A DNA stretch of 64,000 bases from Paramecium octaurelia. Its lineage: Eukaryota > Ciliophora > Oligohymenophorea > Peniculida > Parameciidae. The notes under the pieces were generated by a model. It searched no databases. It worked only from the letters and a program-made list of their open reading frames with translations, and was not told the origin of the DNA. The DNA lies in contig CAJJDP010000094.1 of assembly GCA_905182995.1 (NCBI GenBank), positions 102,119-166,118 of the forward strand, written 5' to 3'. Below, in pieces: positions 10,539-24,449 of the stretch. Within the stretch, counting starts at the first letter, position 1, and each line of letters starts with the position of its first letter. The position numbers were made by a program, and so were the translations under genes.

Positions 10539-13500
10539 ATGAAAACTCGAGGATAAAAACCAGAACAAAGTTTCGCATATCAATTCAAGAAGGATCAGAT
10601 TTTAGGGTAAAACGAAAAAGGAAAGCCAGTCTTCTATAAGGTAGTAGAAGATCTATAAACAAATGATCATAAATCATAATTAAAGGTAGTAAGACTGGAG
10701 TAGTAAGAGAAACAAAAGGATGGTAAGGTAGTCTACAAGGAATCATAGGAAGCTTTACTATCTGTGAAGGAGAGAGCGTAAAATATATAATTATTTTAGA
10801 TAAATTGTTGAAGATGTTGAGGTAAAATCCACAAAACCAAATCCAAAGAGTAAATTGACTGTGAATTCCTTTGTATTCACCCATGATACCTTATAAGAGA
10901 TAGCAAAGAGCCTTAGATAAATTCCCGCCAATACCCAGTAGTAAAAGAAATAGGTGAGTTCTGGAAGTGAAAGCGAAGAAGAAGAACCCCCTAAAAAGTG
11001 CACCATAAAGAAGGGAACCAAATAAGTAGTTAAGGTAGAGACTCAAAAAAAGGAAGTTAAGAATAATAAGAAAAAAAAGGATGAATCAGATGAGAGTTTT
11101 TAGGAATCATCAGAAGAAGAACCACCAAAAAAATAAGTTTCATTGAAGAAGCAGACCCCAAAATAGGTAAAGAGTAATCAAAAAGGAGGAAAATAAGTAA
11201 GGATGGAGGAAAGTGAGGAGAGTTATGTAGAAGAGAGTGAGTAGGAATAAAAAAAGAAAAGATAACCACTCTCCTCTAGAAAGGAGAAACTTGAATTATC
11301 TCCCATTCAAGCAAGGAGAAGTAGAGCTCAAAGAAGGTTAGGCAATGGAGAAGATAATAAAGTTGAAGATAATTAACTTTAATCTTAATCTGTTGAATAA
11401 AAGAAAAAGAAAGCTAAGGCAAGTGAAAAGAAATCTAAATCTTAACCCGCTCAACCACCAAAATTTATTAAAGGAAAAATTAATCCAGATTACACAGAGA
11501 TAAAGGAAATTAATGAACAATTTGAAGGAACATCTTCTAAATTTACTGATTATTCTAGTACTATGATGAATAATAAGGAGTTGATTCGAGCTGCTAATAC
11601 AGGAAATATTAAACTATTAGAAGATATCTTTACGAATTCATTGAAGATTAGTAATCTCTTTTAAAAATGGGCTCCTGAAAACGATGTGAATGCTATTGAA
11701 ATCATATTTAAAAGGTAAGATAAAGCTATGTTACTTTAATTTATAAAAGCCATAAATAGAGTAAGACTTGGTAATGCTCCCAGATGCTCGCTCAAGGAAA
11801 TCTAAACAGGATATAATGATTAATATGCTTATGGTGCTAGAACTAGAAAGGTTGCCTTAAGCAGAGGAGGAAGAGAAGGAAACAATGCTTTTGTTTACGA
11901 TTTGAATTAGGAGGATAGTCTAACTGAGACTTAAATTGAAAGATTGATGAGAATTGAAAGTGATCCAGAATTCTTTGGCTTAATGATGGCCTAATTGGGT
12001 GATGAACATGAATATTATAATATGGTTGCTATGGCAGTCAGAAGTGGAAATTGGGCCACAGCTGGTTATTTGGTTCAAATGGCAATGGACAAAGGACATA
12101 TGTATGGATTTAATTAAGTTCATGTGGATGTTTTGAATTACACTAGTGCAAGTCGCATTGGTAGTATCAAAAAGCCTTCAGCAACAAAGAAATCAGGAGG
12201 TAACTATTTAATTACTCCGATCCATTGTGCAGCCATAAATCCTAGTCATACATGTCTTTAGAAATTATTAGATATTTCTTAGGAATACAATATTTTGGAT
12301 GAAATTCACAGAAAACCAGTTCATTATGCAGCAGTAGCTTAGACATCAGCCTGCTTAAAATATCTAATGGAGAACAATATAGATGTAAGAGAGGGAGATA
12401 GAAGTAAGAACACCCCATTGATTTTGGCAGCCTAATTTGGTCGTACACATAATGTATAACTTCTGGCCTCTAATTTTGTAGATGGAAAAAATAGAGATGG
12501 AAATGCAGCTATTCATGTTGCATGCTAAGGAGGACATTTGGAAACAGTAAAGGTCCTTCTAAAAAATGGATCCAAAATTAATTTAACAGGATAAAATAAA
12601 ATGACTCCATTAAATATAGCCTGTGCATATGGTCATTACGATCTAGCTAAGTACTTAATAGACAAAGGAGCTAAAGTGTTGGCTAAGGATAAATATGGAA
12701 GATCTTCATTAGTTTTGGCTGCTAGAAATGGTAATCTTAAGATACTTTCCCTACTGCTTAGTCATGGAGCTGAATACGATTCACCAGACAGCTCTAAAAA
12801 TACTGCTCTGCATTACGCAGCAGCATATGGTTTTCCCGAATGTATAACTGAATTAATGAAAGTTGGAGCTGATCAAAATCTACCAAATTCTTGGAAATTG
12901 ACTCCCTTATCAGTAGCCTTATAGAAAAATCATTTAGGTATTGTTAAATAGTTGTTGAGTTATCCTTCTACTGATGTTAACTGTAAGGATGATGAAGGCA
13001 GAACATTAATATCTTCAAGCTTGAGCAAATTTACTAATGATACTTTCGAGTACATGAAATACCTGATTTTGGAAAAGAATGCTGATGTCAAGATTGCAGA
13101 TTTATAAGACAAGACCCCGTTACATTATGCTGTGTTGCTGTCTCGAAAGGATGCAAAATAATACTATCCTAAATGGAATGACTTAACTAAAACAGAAAGA
13201 AGAAATATCAAAGATAATTATGAAAGTTTAGTCCATTAAATGATTGAACTCTTGATTAACGCAGGTTCAGATGTAAATGCTCTAGATGCCAATGGATTTA
13301 CACCATTCATTCTATCCTTTATGAACTAGAACTTCAAAGTTTCAGAATTACTTATGAAATTGTCTAATCCCATAGTTAACTATGTTGACAAAAAAGATAG
13401 AAATATTTTGCATAAGCTAATTGAATGCAAGTTATATTTGAACGTGAAAGGATTTTCAATGTTAGAAAATATACTTGCTACTGTCGATCCTACATATGTT

Positions 13501-16500
13501 AATCAATATGATGAAAATGGTTGGAATCCACTACTTTATCTAATTTCTGAATATACAAGTTAGGCAGACGCATTATATAATTAAAGTTTCAGTAAGAAAG
13601 TCTCAAAGTTGTAAGAAAAGTTATATGAGGAGAAGTTAAAAGTAGTGATAGAAGAAGAAGAAAGAATCAACAAGGAAAGGCTATTATAATTATAAATTTA
13701 GAATGAAGAGAAATAAAAGAAGCTTGATTAGGAGGAAGAGTAAGAAAACGAGGAAGGAGGTGTAAAATAAGTATTTAATGAAGAATAGAAGAAGGATGAG
13801 AAAGTTGCTGAAGTCGAAGATGATGATGATGATGATGATGACGATGGTTATAATTTGCAAAATAACAACTAAACCTAATAGGGAATATTGTCGTATATAA
13901 ATAAGGCTCCTTAAACGTAAGCGAATCTTGTACCAGCAAAGGATTAATTACATCCAAAAACCTTCTATTATAAAAGTAAACCAGTGATAGTCTATTTAAA
14001 TCAAGAATAAGTTAATGACTTATATCGATAGGCCAAATAAGAATCTTTGAATTTATAAGAGACTGTAATTAAATTGTACTCCTTATTTATCAATATGGGT
14101 GCAGATTCGAATTCATCAATCATAAAGAGAAAATAATTCAGAGACAACGAGTAAGAACAAGTAGAAAATCCTTATGTTAATGAGGGATGTTATACTATAG
14201 CTCACTTTATTTTCAAATCATATCACAGTGTCTCATTCTTACAAGGAATCGAAAAAGTCAAACCTATACCCTTGGATTAAGCAGCATTATAAAATATTTA
14301 CCCAATTCATCTCTTTGCAAATACTTGCAGTGCAAATTATATCTGCGGAAGAAGAGATGAAAAAAGTAAAACATTTTTGGAGTATGTAATTAAAAGGATT
14401 AATGTCAACATACAAGACAAAACTTTAAATACTCCAACAAGTTCAATAGCTATTAGATACAATTATACCTTAGACGAAATCCTTTAAGTTTTAATATCTA
14501 ATGGCGGATCTCTCAATAATTTGAATGATTCTGATTAAGTCCCATTATAATATTGGGTAAAAACAAATGATGTGAAGGTGGTTGGAATCCTTTTGACCAA
14601 ATTTAAGGCTGATCCCAACTTCCCTGATAAATAGAAAAGAACGGCGTTGCACCATGCTATAAATTCATCAAATTCTTAGGCTGATGCTAGTTTTGAGATG
14701 GAACATCTATTAATTAAGAATGGAGCAAACACTAGTGCTCTTGATATCTTCAAAAGAACTCCTCTCTTTTATGCATTCACAAAAATGACTTATGATAATG
14801 ATTTTAGAGAAATTGATCCTTTTGAAACAGTGTCATCTATTATAGCTGACAAAAATTGTGAAGTTGATTGTGTTGATATACATTTAAGATCTCCTCTTCA
14901 TTATGCTGCAATGAGAGGAAGTGTAATATCTGGAAGATACATGATTAAAATGAAAGCACCTATAGATGTTCCTGATAAATATGGCAATACTCCATTAGCT
15001 TTGGCATTCTTGTGTGGTCACTCTAATTTCTGCACTATGCTCATAGATAACAAGGCAGATGTAAATAGATATGCCAGTATTATTGACTATGAGAAGTATA
15101 GAAGAGAAGAAAAGAAAAAGAGAAGGGAGAGAATTGAGAATGGCGAGGCAATCGAATAAGAAGGTGATGAGCCTTTGTCTGATGACGATAAGGAATAAAA
15201 TGATAAAGACGAATCCAATGAATAAAGTCTTTAAAATAATAATACCTTTGGTGGAAGTTTTTAAGATCCTTATAAATCGTCCTTTTCGGGAAAGGGTTTA
15301 TTTAGTGGATAAAGCTTATTTTAAAAAAATTAATTTTAATATCAATAGTAATCGTATTATTAATAGTCAACATAACCATAAAAATAAAGTAGATATTATT
15401 TATTACAGTCAACTAAATTCCCTGTAGGAACCTATTCATATTTTAAATTAGCAATCAAATAAGGATGGTAAGGACTTGCTTATTTGTTAATTTCTGATGG
15501 GTATGATTTACAAAGAGCAATAGAGGATGCAATAATGGAAGAACAATTCAAGCTTGTACGTACTTTATTGATGAAAGTCAAGGATGACAAAATTGTTTAG
15601 AAACAAAATAAAAACAAATAAAATCTCTTCCATATCTTTTCCATCAAGGGTAGAAAATGTACAGAAGAAATTGCATTAATGATTGCGGATGAATTAGCAA
15701 ATAGACAAGTTGATAGGAATGCTAAAGATGATTAAAATAATACTCCTTTGCATTATGCTGCTCAACATGACTTTTTTGTGATGATTTAATATTTATTGCA
15801 ATGCAAATGCAATCCAAACATTTACAACAGCCTTTAAAATACTCCATTTTCTATTAGATTATAGGAAAATTACTAAGTGTTGGCATAAGAATCAGAATTA
15901 CAACTATGGAAGGATAAGAATACAAATTTAAATGTCAAATTCAAAGTTAAAGGGAGAAACTATTAAATGTCGACTATTTTGTATTTGATTTAGGAGTACC
16001 ATTTGGAGGATGAAATAACTCTAAATAAGTTTATTGATGCAGGATGCAATATTAATGAGAAGACAGATTCTGGAGAGAGTTCATTGATGTTATCTATTAA
16101 AATAAACTCCATAAGGTTGGTCAGTTTTATATTGAGTCATCCTAACTTCGATAAGACTCTGCATTCATAAGATTCATAAAATAGAACACCAATCCATTAT
16201 GTTGTTTAACCGCTTGAATTTGGATCATATGAGAATATTTAGATGTTGGAATTATTGTCCAACTACTTTGATGTCAATTAGCCTGACAATCATGGAAGAA
16301 CTCCTTTGGATTATGCTAATGATCAAGACTCAGGAACTATGGCAGAGGCACTTAAGAAATTAAATGCTGTAGAGAGCAAGAGATAAAAGTAACCTAGACT
16401 TCCTACAAGTATTATTTCTCAGGCTCATTGGGTGGAGGAAGAGATCGATGTAGAGGCAGATGCTCAAAAATTCCTCGATGAAAACGGAGAATAATTGGAT

Positions 16501-18215
16501 GATTCAAAATAGGACGCTCGAATAATAGTTGATCCCTCAGCTAGAGAATCAGGTAAGGTTGAGGTGCTGGTCGATAAAGAATCAGGGCCATATTCATTAT
16601 TAATGACTAAGGTTGATATTGGAAATGGCATTTATTCAGAGAATGTATTTTATAGGATGCAAGTCTTGCATGAAATTAATAGAAATGTTTATATACTCTT
16701 AACCAAATGGGGAAGAATTGGCACACCTGGATAACATCAATTAACTCCATTTGATAACGCAGAAGAAGCGATCAAGGAATTTAATAAGATATTTCACACC
16801 AAGGCTGGAGGAAATAATTGGAAAAGTGTGTAAACTGGAGAAGAACCATTTATAAAGAAACCAGGAAAATATCAATTGATAAATTTCAAGAACATTAAAA
16901 ATTACAAAACCTTGCTTACTCCCTTTGATTTTAGTAAGAAAAGTCCTTATCAATAATCCAATCTAGATAAGGCAATCAAAAGATTCATGCTGTAATTTGT
17001 CTAGGTTAAATTGTATCATAAAGACTTGTAATAGTTCCATATTGATTTGGATTCTATGCCTATTGAGAGACTAGATAGAAAGTAATTGGAAGCAGCTAGG
17101 GCTATTTTGAATGAATTAACAGATTGTGTTGAAGATCTAAGATTACTTAGATAAAAGGGTGATATTGACATTAAAAAGTTTTAAAACATCTTTAATGAGA
17201 TTTGTGATAAATCAAGTAGATTTTATGAATTGATTCCAGTAACAGAATTAAGAACAGAGCCTATTCCTCCATTGGATTCAGTAGAGGTAATAAATCAAAA
17301 ATTACTGTTAATTGAAACCTTGCTAAACTTTGAAACCACTTCTAAAATCCTATTAGGTGCTCATTTAATGAAAAAATCAATTAATCCATTAACTTATTGT
17401 TTCAATGCACTTAATGTTAGAGTAGTTACTCTTCCAAAAGATCATCCTGAATTTAAATTGATCGTCTAATATATAAACGCATCCCAACAATCAAAGATTT
17501 CAAATATATTTGCAATTGAGAGAAAGGGAGAAGCTGAAAGATTTGAGCATAATAAAGAATACAAGAGATTGCTTTTATGGCATGGTTCCAAGATTTCTAA
17601 TTTCATGGGAATATTAGCTTAAGGGTTGAAAGGTATTCATTATTATTTATATCTATAGTTGCACCACCTTGGGCATTAAACACTGGGGCTATGTTTGGAA
17701 AAGGCATCTATTTTGCTGATACCTTCTAGAAATCGTATGGCTATACTGAGGATTGGTCTCTGCATTACAATCAATATAATGGGCTATTCTAATAGTATGG
17801 AAACTATAGGTAAGCCAATGCTAAGAAAGATGAATAAGATGAAATCCAAAGGTACAGATACATGTTACTATGTGAAGTGGCTGTTGGAAAATCAAAGAAT
17901 CTATACAATGCTGAAACCATTACTAATTTAGATAGTAATTTTTAATCATAAATCATTTTAGAAAAATATTAATCAGTTAAAGGATGTGGAAGAAGAGGAC
18001 CTGATTATAAGTAATCAGTTATCTTATCAAATGGATGCAAAGTCCCAGTTGGATAATGTATTGAGTATCCACAACCATAGAAGAAAGCTGCCAATGGAGA
18101 TTTAATTCATCGTTTCAATCTTCAAAATAATGAATATATAGTTTATGATGAAACTAAAGTCAAGATCAGATATATGGTTTAGTTGGATACAAAAGACACA
18201 TTGGATGAGTATTGA
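10539..18215 (+). CDS. Ankyrin-WGR-PARP poly(ADP-ribose) polymerase (2542 aa)
   Basis: ATG 10539, TGA 18213-18215, introns 10778-10799 (22 nt) and 17633-17658 (26 nt), 2543 codons. Layout: a lysine/serine/acid-rich disordered N-terminus (about 1-320); many ankyrin repeats over roughly 550-1900 (e.g. TPLNIACAYGHYDLAKYLID, NTALHYAAAYGFPECI, SPLHYAAMRGSVISG), split by an Asp-rich stretch near 13825 and a Q-rich linker near 15200-15400; a WGR domain (residues near 2010, KWGRIGTPGQ); a PARP regulatory helical domain; and the catalytic domain. The catalytic H-Y-E triad is present: His in LLWHGSKISN, Tyr in GKGIYFADTF, Glu in NNEYIVYDE. By family knowledge it transfers ADP-ribose chains from NAD+ to proteins and is usually DNA-damage activated and nuclear. 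The ankyrin-PARP fusion recalls tankyrase, but tankyrases lack WGR, so this is a distinct architecture. Confidence 0.93.
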
Positions 18216-18417
18216 AATATTATATGTTTTTTGATTAAGTTTTATGATTTGAATTATTAAAACTCCTTTTTAGTTATAATAATTAAATAGCCATTTTTAA
18301 TCACTCTCCTATTTAGAATTATAAAGCTAAGAATTTGATTTTGATGAACTTAATTTTATGTGGTTTATATCTAATTTAATCAAAAAATTCAGTATATAAT
18401 TTATTAATCAAAAAACA

Positions 18418-19323
18418 TCATTTCTTTTCATAAGCTTATTAATCTTCATTAAAATCATCTTATTATTCATCAAATTTTAGTTCTGAACCTATATCTTCAT
18501 TTTCTTATGGGTTTGTAATTTACTATTTTTTGAGTTATACATACTCCTTATTTATCTACTGAAAAAAATTAATGGGGTTTGATCATGGTTAATCTTTTGG
18601 ATCATCTGATTTTTCATTTTCTCACTGGAATATCGATCATCCAAATAGTTCTGCATTCTTCTTATCTTATGCGCAATTTTGAATTTAAATTTAAATAACT
18701 GTTGCAGGATTTTTTTATATAATCATTAACTAATGGAAGATAAATATCCGATTAAAACTACATAGCGTTAAAGATCTTATTTTCTTAATCTAAGCTTCTC
18801 ATGATGTAATTATCAAAGATTCTCTCAATTTCCTATTCAAGAGCTTACCCTAATTTAAATGCAAAATTAAAGAAATCCAATTATCTTATTTTATTTGATT
18901 GATTTTCATAAATATATTCCAGTTTTTCAGAAACCCTCTCCTTATGGACCAACTATTTCAAAACATTGATAACTTTATTAAAGTGTTTCTTAAGATCTAA
19001 AATGTAGCCTACTCCATAGAACAATTTAAAATTATTATTTGAAGCATTTTAACTTGAGGCTTAATTATAAAAAATTAAAGAGTGATAGTCATTATTCTTG
19101 AGAATTACACTTGTTTCCTTTATTTATTTTCAATGAGAGAGGGATAAGTTGTTATCATATAAATCATGAATAAAAATTATAAACAAATTATTCACCAAGG
19201 ACTAACTTCTCTACTCTAAATCAATCTTAACTTTATTAGTTTAGGTAATTTTGGTTATTATTTAATTTTTTCTAGTTTGAATTTATTTTTTTATATTGGT
19301 TACAATTAACAAGGTTTGATCAT
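18418..19323 (-). CDS. Unresolved helical protein gene
   Basis: The stop is TGA at 18418-18420. Clear protein-like frames connect through a 32-nt and a 20-nt intron in the C-terminal half (LYGVGYILDLKKHFNKVINV-type helices, EQEIERIFDNYIMRSLDQEN, then LDDRYSSEKMKNQMIQKINH and an acidic end DEQQDDFNEDQQAYEKK). Towards the N-terminus two frames compete (ATG at 19323 in one), and the better frame has an in-frame TGA at about 19131-19133 that no short intron removes. It may be a sequence error, an unusual intron or a decayed gene. There are no membrane segments and no recognised family. It converges on PARP with about 200 bp between stops, and lies just downstream of P1 in the same orientation. 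Confidence 0.45.
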
Positions 19324-19333
19324 ATTGAGACTA

Positions 19334-21388
19334 TCAATGCTGCGTCTGTGGATTTTGATTCGAAATCCACCATAACACAATACTCCTAAAACTGTTTCTT
19401 CTGTTCTAAATCGTTTTATGGGAGGCAATGTAATAATTATAGTATCCACAGTATGCCTTGATTGGTTCATTATTTGGTCCAAAGCATTCCCAAGTTATTG
19501 TTAATGTATTTGTATTATGAAGGATTTTTTCATATATTTTATCGTATTTTGAACCATCAGAATAAGTATAATAATAACTTGCAGTTGATTTAGAGACTGG
19601 TGTATTACTTTCAATTGTATATATAAATTGTCCATCTGAAGGGAATGATGGTCCATATAAAATATAAAATGCAATAGTAATACTGTGATGTGGATTGATT
19701 ATATTATGAACCCTTTAGAATTTAGCTTAAGCCCATACAAAAGGTCCTCCAAAGACTCTAATTCCATTCCAAAATGAATAATAGATATCTGAACCTTTTA
19801 AAAAGTTTGTTCCACTTTGATAGATTAAAGTATATTTTGCGTAGTATTCTGGATCACCTTCTAAACCTGTAAATTCTTAAACTAAATATTCAGAGTCTAT
19901 ATATAATACTATATGATACAAGGTGTTTCATCATCATAATCATAGCAATAAGTGCCATTTTATTTCTAATATGGAAATAAGCAATTATTTATGCAACTAC
20001 CATCTCGATAAGATAAGTATCCATTTAAACATGTTTTACATTTAAATGATACTTCACACAATTCACAATATTAAGCGCAATATCCTGAAGTAATATCGAC
20101 TTACATAATACCCCATCCTGCTGTACCAACGCTAAGTTTGACAAATGATATTTACGTATAATTTCCTATCGCTGAAAATACAAATGCATTCTTTGGGATG
20201 TCAATTAATGAAGCTAAAACAATTTTTGTCCTTGTCGAATACGGTGACTTCGATCCATAATCATATATTGAAGCGATTTTGAGCTTGTTTGATTGAACTC
20301 CAGATGTAGTTTTATAAATAGATCCATAATAAGTATTGTTAATTTTGAATGTGATTCCACAATCAATTGGAATATCATTATAAAGAAGAATTATAATTTT
20401 CAATCCAATCAAATAGGTGGAATAAGCATAAGTAGACAATAAATCGAAATATCTATAAATTCCGGAATTATACTTTAATACTCCATATACATAAATCATC
20501 GTAGAAATTTAAGTAATAGTTTGAGTGGTAACTACGTATTGTGGGTCATATATCAACAACCATTTCTTATTTTCAGTATCATAGGATGGTGATTAAAAAT
20601 AACTCAATTCTATATCTTAAACTAAGTAATATTAGTTAAAAATACTTACTTGCATACTTTTAACAAAATCCATTCTAATATAATGAGGAAAATAAATCAC
20701 AAATATCTCTGCATCCTACCTCCTTCCAATAGTATTAATTTGATGGACAAGGTGGACAAATATTGTTTGTTTGGATCCCATAATAGCAGCTTGTACATTA
20801 ATTGTATTTTGGACCTGTGCATGAATTACATGATGGATAACATTTTACTCTTGAGACAAAGATATTTCTAATCGAAACTTAACCTGTATTTGAATTAGAA
20901 GATGTTAATTTCAAAAACGCATCAATTGTACCTTCTGCTATTACGAATGTAAAATTCCAAGTCTTAACTTCAAAAAGAGTGGCATCACAAAAACCTGAGT
21001 TCAATGTATAGGTAGAAGGGGAACTGTAGGTATATGTATATACATATGATCCTATGGCAATTTTAAAAACTTGAGAGGACCATGTACCCTGAAAATATAA
21101 ATCAATAGATATCCAATTCCCATCGTTAATAGTGCACTTTGGTGCCGTCCAAGCAGATGGATAAGTATTAGTTAAAGTAATGTAGCTTGTAGGAGGAGAT
21201 GCACAAGTGATAAAATTTGCAGTTGTTTGAGTTGAAGGCAATATAAATGAGTCTGTTATCAGATATGCACTAGATCCCGTGGATTAAGAGAATTACTTAT
21301 TCATGTAGAGATAGCTATGGTAAATTTTCCATTAGCAATATGAAGTATCAAACAAGATGAATAGGTAATAAATAATAGAAATAGTCAT
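19334..21388 (-). CDS. P1: truncated cysteine-rich receptor paralogue (659 aa)
   Basis: ATG 21388, TGA 19334-19336, introns 20622-20649, 20132-20155 and 19897-19919 (28, 24, 23 nt), 660 codons. Signal peptide MTISIIYYLFILFDTSYC, then a jelly-roll-like/Cys-poor region and two short Cys-rich motifs (CNSCTGPKYNQC; CELCEVSFKCKTC), closely matching the first third of P2. Homology to P2 stops at a point matching about 28960 (NYYIA), after which about 30 unrelated residues precede the stop. It therefore lacks the CGDG repeats and membrane helices and would be a secreted form if expressed. All three intron positions match P2 and P3. It shares its upstream flank with P3. Confidence 0.75.
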
Positions 21389-21823
21389 AAATAAATAAAT
21401 TAATAATAGAGTTAGATATAAGAAATTTAAAATAATAGAAATGAAAAAATAGCTTATAATTATGAGCCTAATTATAAGCCAAATGAAGTTGATTAGAATT
21501 TACATATTAGAAATGATTTCACTTAGTAAATAATACATTTGGAAAACTAAAATCAAACAAATAAGGATTCGATAATTGTAATAATTATATTGATTTAACT
21601 TTTATATATATTACATATTATTTATAAATTAATTATGCAATAAATACAATATTAAAATATGAAACACAAAATGAGTGATTCAATCTCTTAGATAAGGATT
21701 TTCAGGAAAACGATATCTTTTAACCATTTATTGGAAAATAATGTGCAATTAGAGTATATCTCTTTTTTGCTCTGTAATATCATGTTGTTATTGGAACGAC
21801 ATATGTTTCAAAGAGTATAGTGA
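21389..21823 (+). other. Region between P1 start and repeat; possible short membrane ORF
   Basis: On the plus strand an open ciliate-code frame runs from about 21440 to a TGA at 21821. It contains the protein-like stretches YNYEPNYKPNEVDQNLH and DSIIVIIILIQLLYILHII. No ATG near its start was found, and the same interval in opposite orientation is the upstream flank shared by P1 and P3, so this frame is doubtful. Confidence 0.25.
21429..21446 (-). promoter_or_regulatory. Conserved element upstream of P1
   Basis: On the minus strand this reads TTTCATTTCTATTATTTT, 41-58 bp upstream of the P1 start codon. The identical 18-mer occurs upstream of P2 (26962-26979) and P3 (41509-41526). It could be a shared core-promoter or 5' UTR element of the family. 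Recent common ancestry of the flanks is the alternative, at least for P1 and P3. Confidence 0.45.
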
Positions 21824-24449
21824 TTATCATATTAATTATCATTAAAATGAACATTGCGATCAACCATTTTTAGGCATTTAGCTATCTTGAAAATTGAAAA
21901 TCAACTAAAATATATTTGTTTATATACCTTAAATATATCTTCAGCTAAAAATTCAGGATTTTATGAAAAGAAAAACATAAAAATTAATTATAAACAGAAT
22001 GATTAAAACACAAGTAAATCCTAGATTTGTATAAAATTCTCTTCTAAATAAGAAACTCTAATTAATAATTAAATAAAATTACAGCTTTTCATCGGTGATC
22101 ACTAATCATTAGCATTTCCTTAATAATCGCAAATTTATTATTTTTGTGGATACTTCAGTTATTGCAAATAAGTTAAGATCTTATCCTACTATATCATCCA
22201 AAAGAGGAATTAACAAGTTAACTACTTTATTAATTAAGTAAGATGTGAAGCTGCTTATTTTTTATTTTAGCTCTGACTTTCCATTACAAGCTTTTGATGA
22301 AAAATATAAAAACAATATAGTTTTATAATGCAGTAGTTTGGGAAACTTTAAACACTAAAACTTCCAACATTTTCTTTGCATATAACATTCAATATAGACG
22401 ACTCAAAGTGGTAGTGTTAAAGAGTAACTAAAACTAATAAATTTTAATTTATCCTTTAATTCTGTTATTAATTAATAATAGTGAGCAATATGAAATATTA
22501 ATTTATAGATAACAAGTACAAAAACAGATTTGAAATTTATACTAACGATTTAATACTATTATATTATTAAATAATCCTAAGTATTAAATGGTATTAATCT
22601 TACTCTTAATTTAATTAATTGGTTTCAATAATGGAATTGGACTCTATACTATGAATAAGAAGTTGAAATTCTTTGTTAATTTATTGGTTTAATCCTGAAT
22701 ATTACTTTTTAAATTATATTATCTTCCATTATTCTTTTAGATGTAGTGATGCATTCATTCTATTTCTAATATCCAAACACCCAGCTATGGTTTCAAATCT
22801 AATCTTTGAAGTAAATGATCAAATAGATTTAACCAAGTTTTAGATGTTAAATGCTAAACATATTAAAAAAAATAAAACATTGAATCGTAATACTACATTT
22901 TGAATATAGACTTTCATATAACCAGCTCAGATTCTCTCAATTCAAGTCTCCAAAAATAATAAGTTATTATATTTAGATAACAAGAGACTATTAATCATTC
23001 AATATTCATATTGCCTGCACACTGATCTTTTGGCTGCCAAAGTATACATTAATTAATATCAGATTAAATGTAGTGTTAACTCTTTGAAACAATAAATAAA
23101 TTTTTGAATATAAAATTTTTATGGAGNGTTTCAAAGAGTATAGTGATTATCATATTAATTATCATTAAAATGAACATTGCGATCAACCATTTTTAGGCAT
23201 TTAGCTATCTTGAAAATTGAAAATCAACTAAAATATATTTGTTTATATACCTTAAATATATCTTCAGCTAAAAATTCAGGATTTTATGAAAAGAAAAACA
23301 TAAAAATTAATTATAAACAGAATGATTAAAACACAAGTAAATCCTAGATTTGTATAAAATTCTCTTCTAAATAAGAAACTCTAATTAATAATTAAATAAA
23401 ATTACAGCTTTTCATCGGTGATCACTAATCATTAGCATTTCCTTAATAATCGCAAATTTATTATTTTTGTGGATACTTCAGTTATTGCAAATAAGTTAAG
23501 ATCTTATCCTACTATATCATCCAAAAGAGGAATTAACAAGTTAACTACTTTATTAATTAAGTAAGATGTGAAGCTGCTTATTTTTTATTTTAGCTCTGAC
23601 TTTCCATTACAAGCTTTTGATGAAAAATATAAAAACAATATAGTTTTATAATGCAGTAGTTTGGGAAACTTTAAACACTAAAACTTCCAACATTTTCTTT
23701 GCATATAACATTCAATATAGACGACTCAAAGTGGTAGTGTTAAAGAGTAACTAAAACTAATAAATTTTAATTTATCCTTTAATTCTGTTATTAATTAATA
23801 ATAGTGAGCAATATGAAATATTAATTTATAGATAACAAGTACAAAAACAGATTTGAAATTTATACTAACGATTTAATACTATTATATTATTAAATAATCC
23901 TAAGTATTAAATGGTATTAATCTTACTCTTAATTTAATTAATTGGTTTCAATAATGGAATTGGACTCTATACTATGAATAAGAAGTTGAAATTCTTTGTT
24001 AATTTATTGGTTTAATCCTGAATATTACTTTTTAAATTATATTATCTTCCATTATTCTTTTAGATGTAGTGATGCATTCATTCTATTTCTAATATCCAAA
24101 CACCCAGCTATGGTTTCAAATCTAATCTTTGAAGTAAATGATCAAATAGATTTAACCAAGTTTTAGATGTTAAATGCTAAACATATTAAAAAAAATAAAA
24201 CATTGAATCGTAATACTACATTTTGAATATAGACTTTCATATAACCAGCTCAGATTCTCTCAATTCAAGTCTCCAAAAATAATAAGTTATTATATTTAGA
24301 TAACAAGAGACTATTAATCATTCAATATTCATATTGCCTGCACACTGATCTTTTGGCTGCCAAAGTATACATTAATTAATATCAGATTAAATGTAGTGTT
24401 AACTCTTTGAAACAATAAATAAATTTTTGAATATAAAATTTTTATGGAG
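21805..24449. repeat. Unmerged contig overlap: 1322-bp direct duplication around N at 23127
   Basis: 21805-23126 and 23128-24449 appear identical by inspection, beginning gtttcaaagagtatagtg and ending tttttatggag, and are separated only by the single N. This is the signature of two contigs that overlap but were placed end to end. The true sequence has one copy. Confidence 0.85.

Noticed and set aside
13775..13957. Minus-strand frame with a run of histidines (HHHHHHH).
   Set aside because: It is the antisense of the Asp-rich spacer in the PARP gene.
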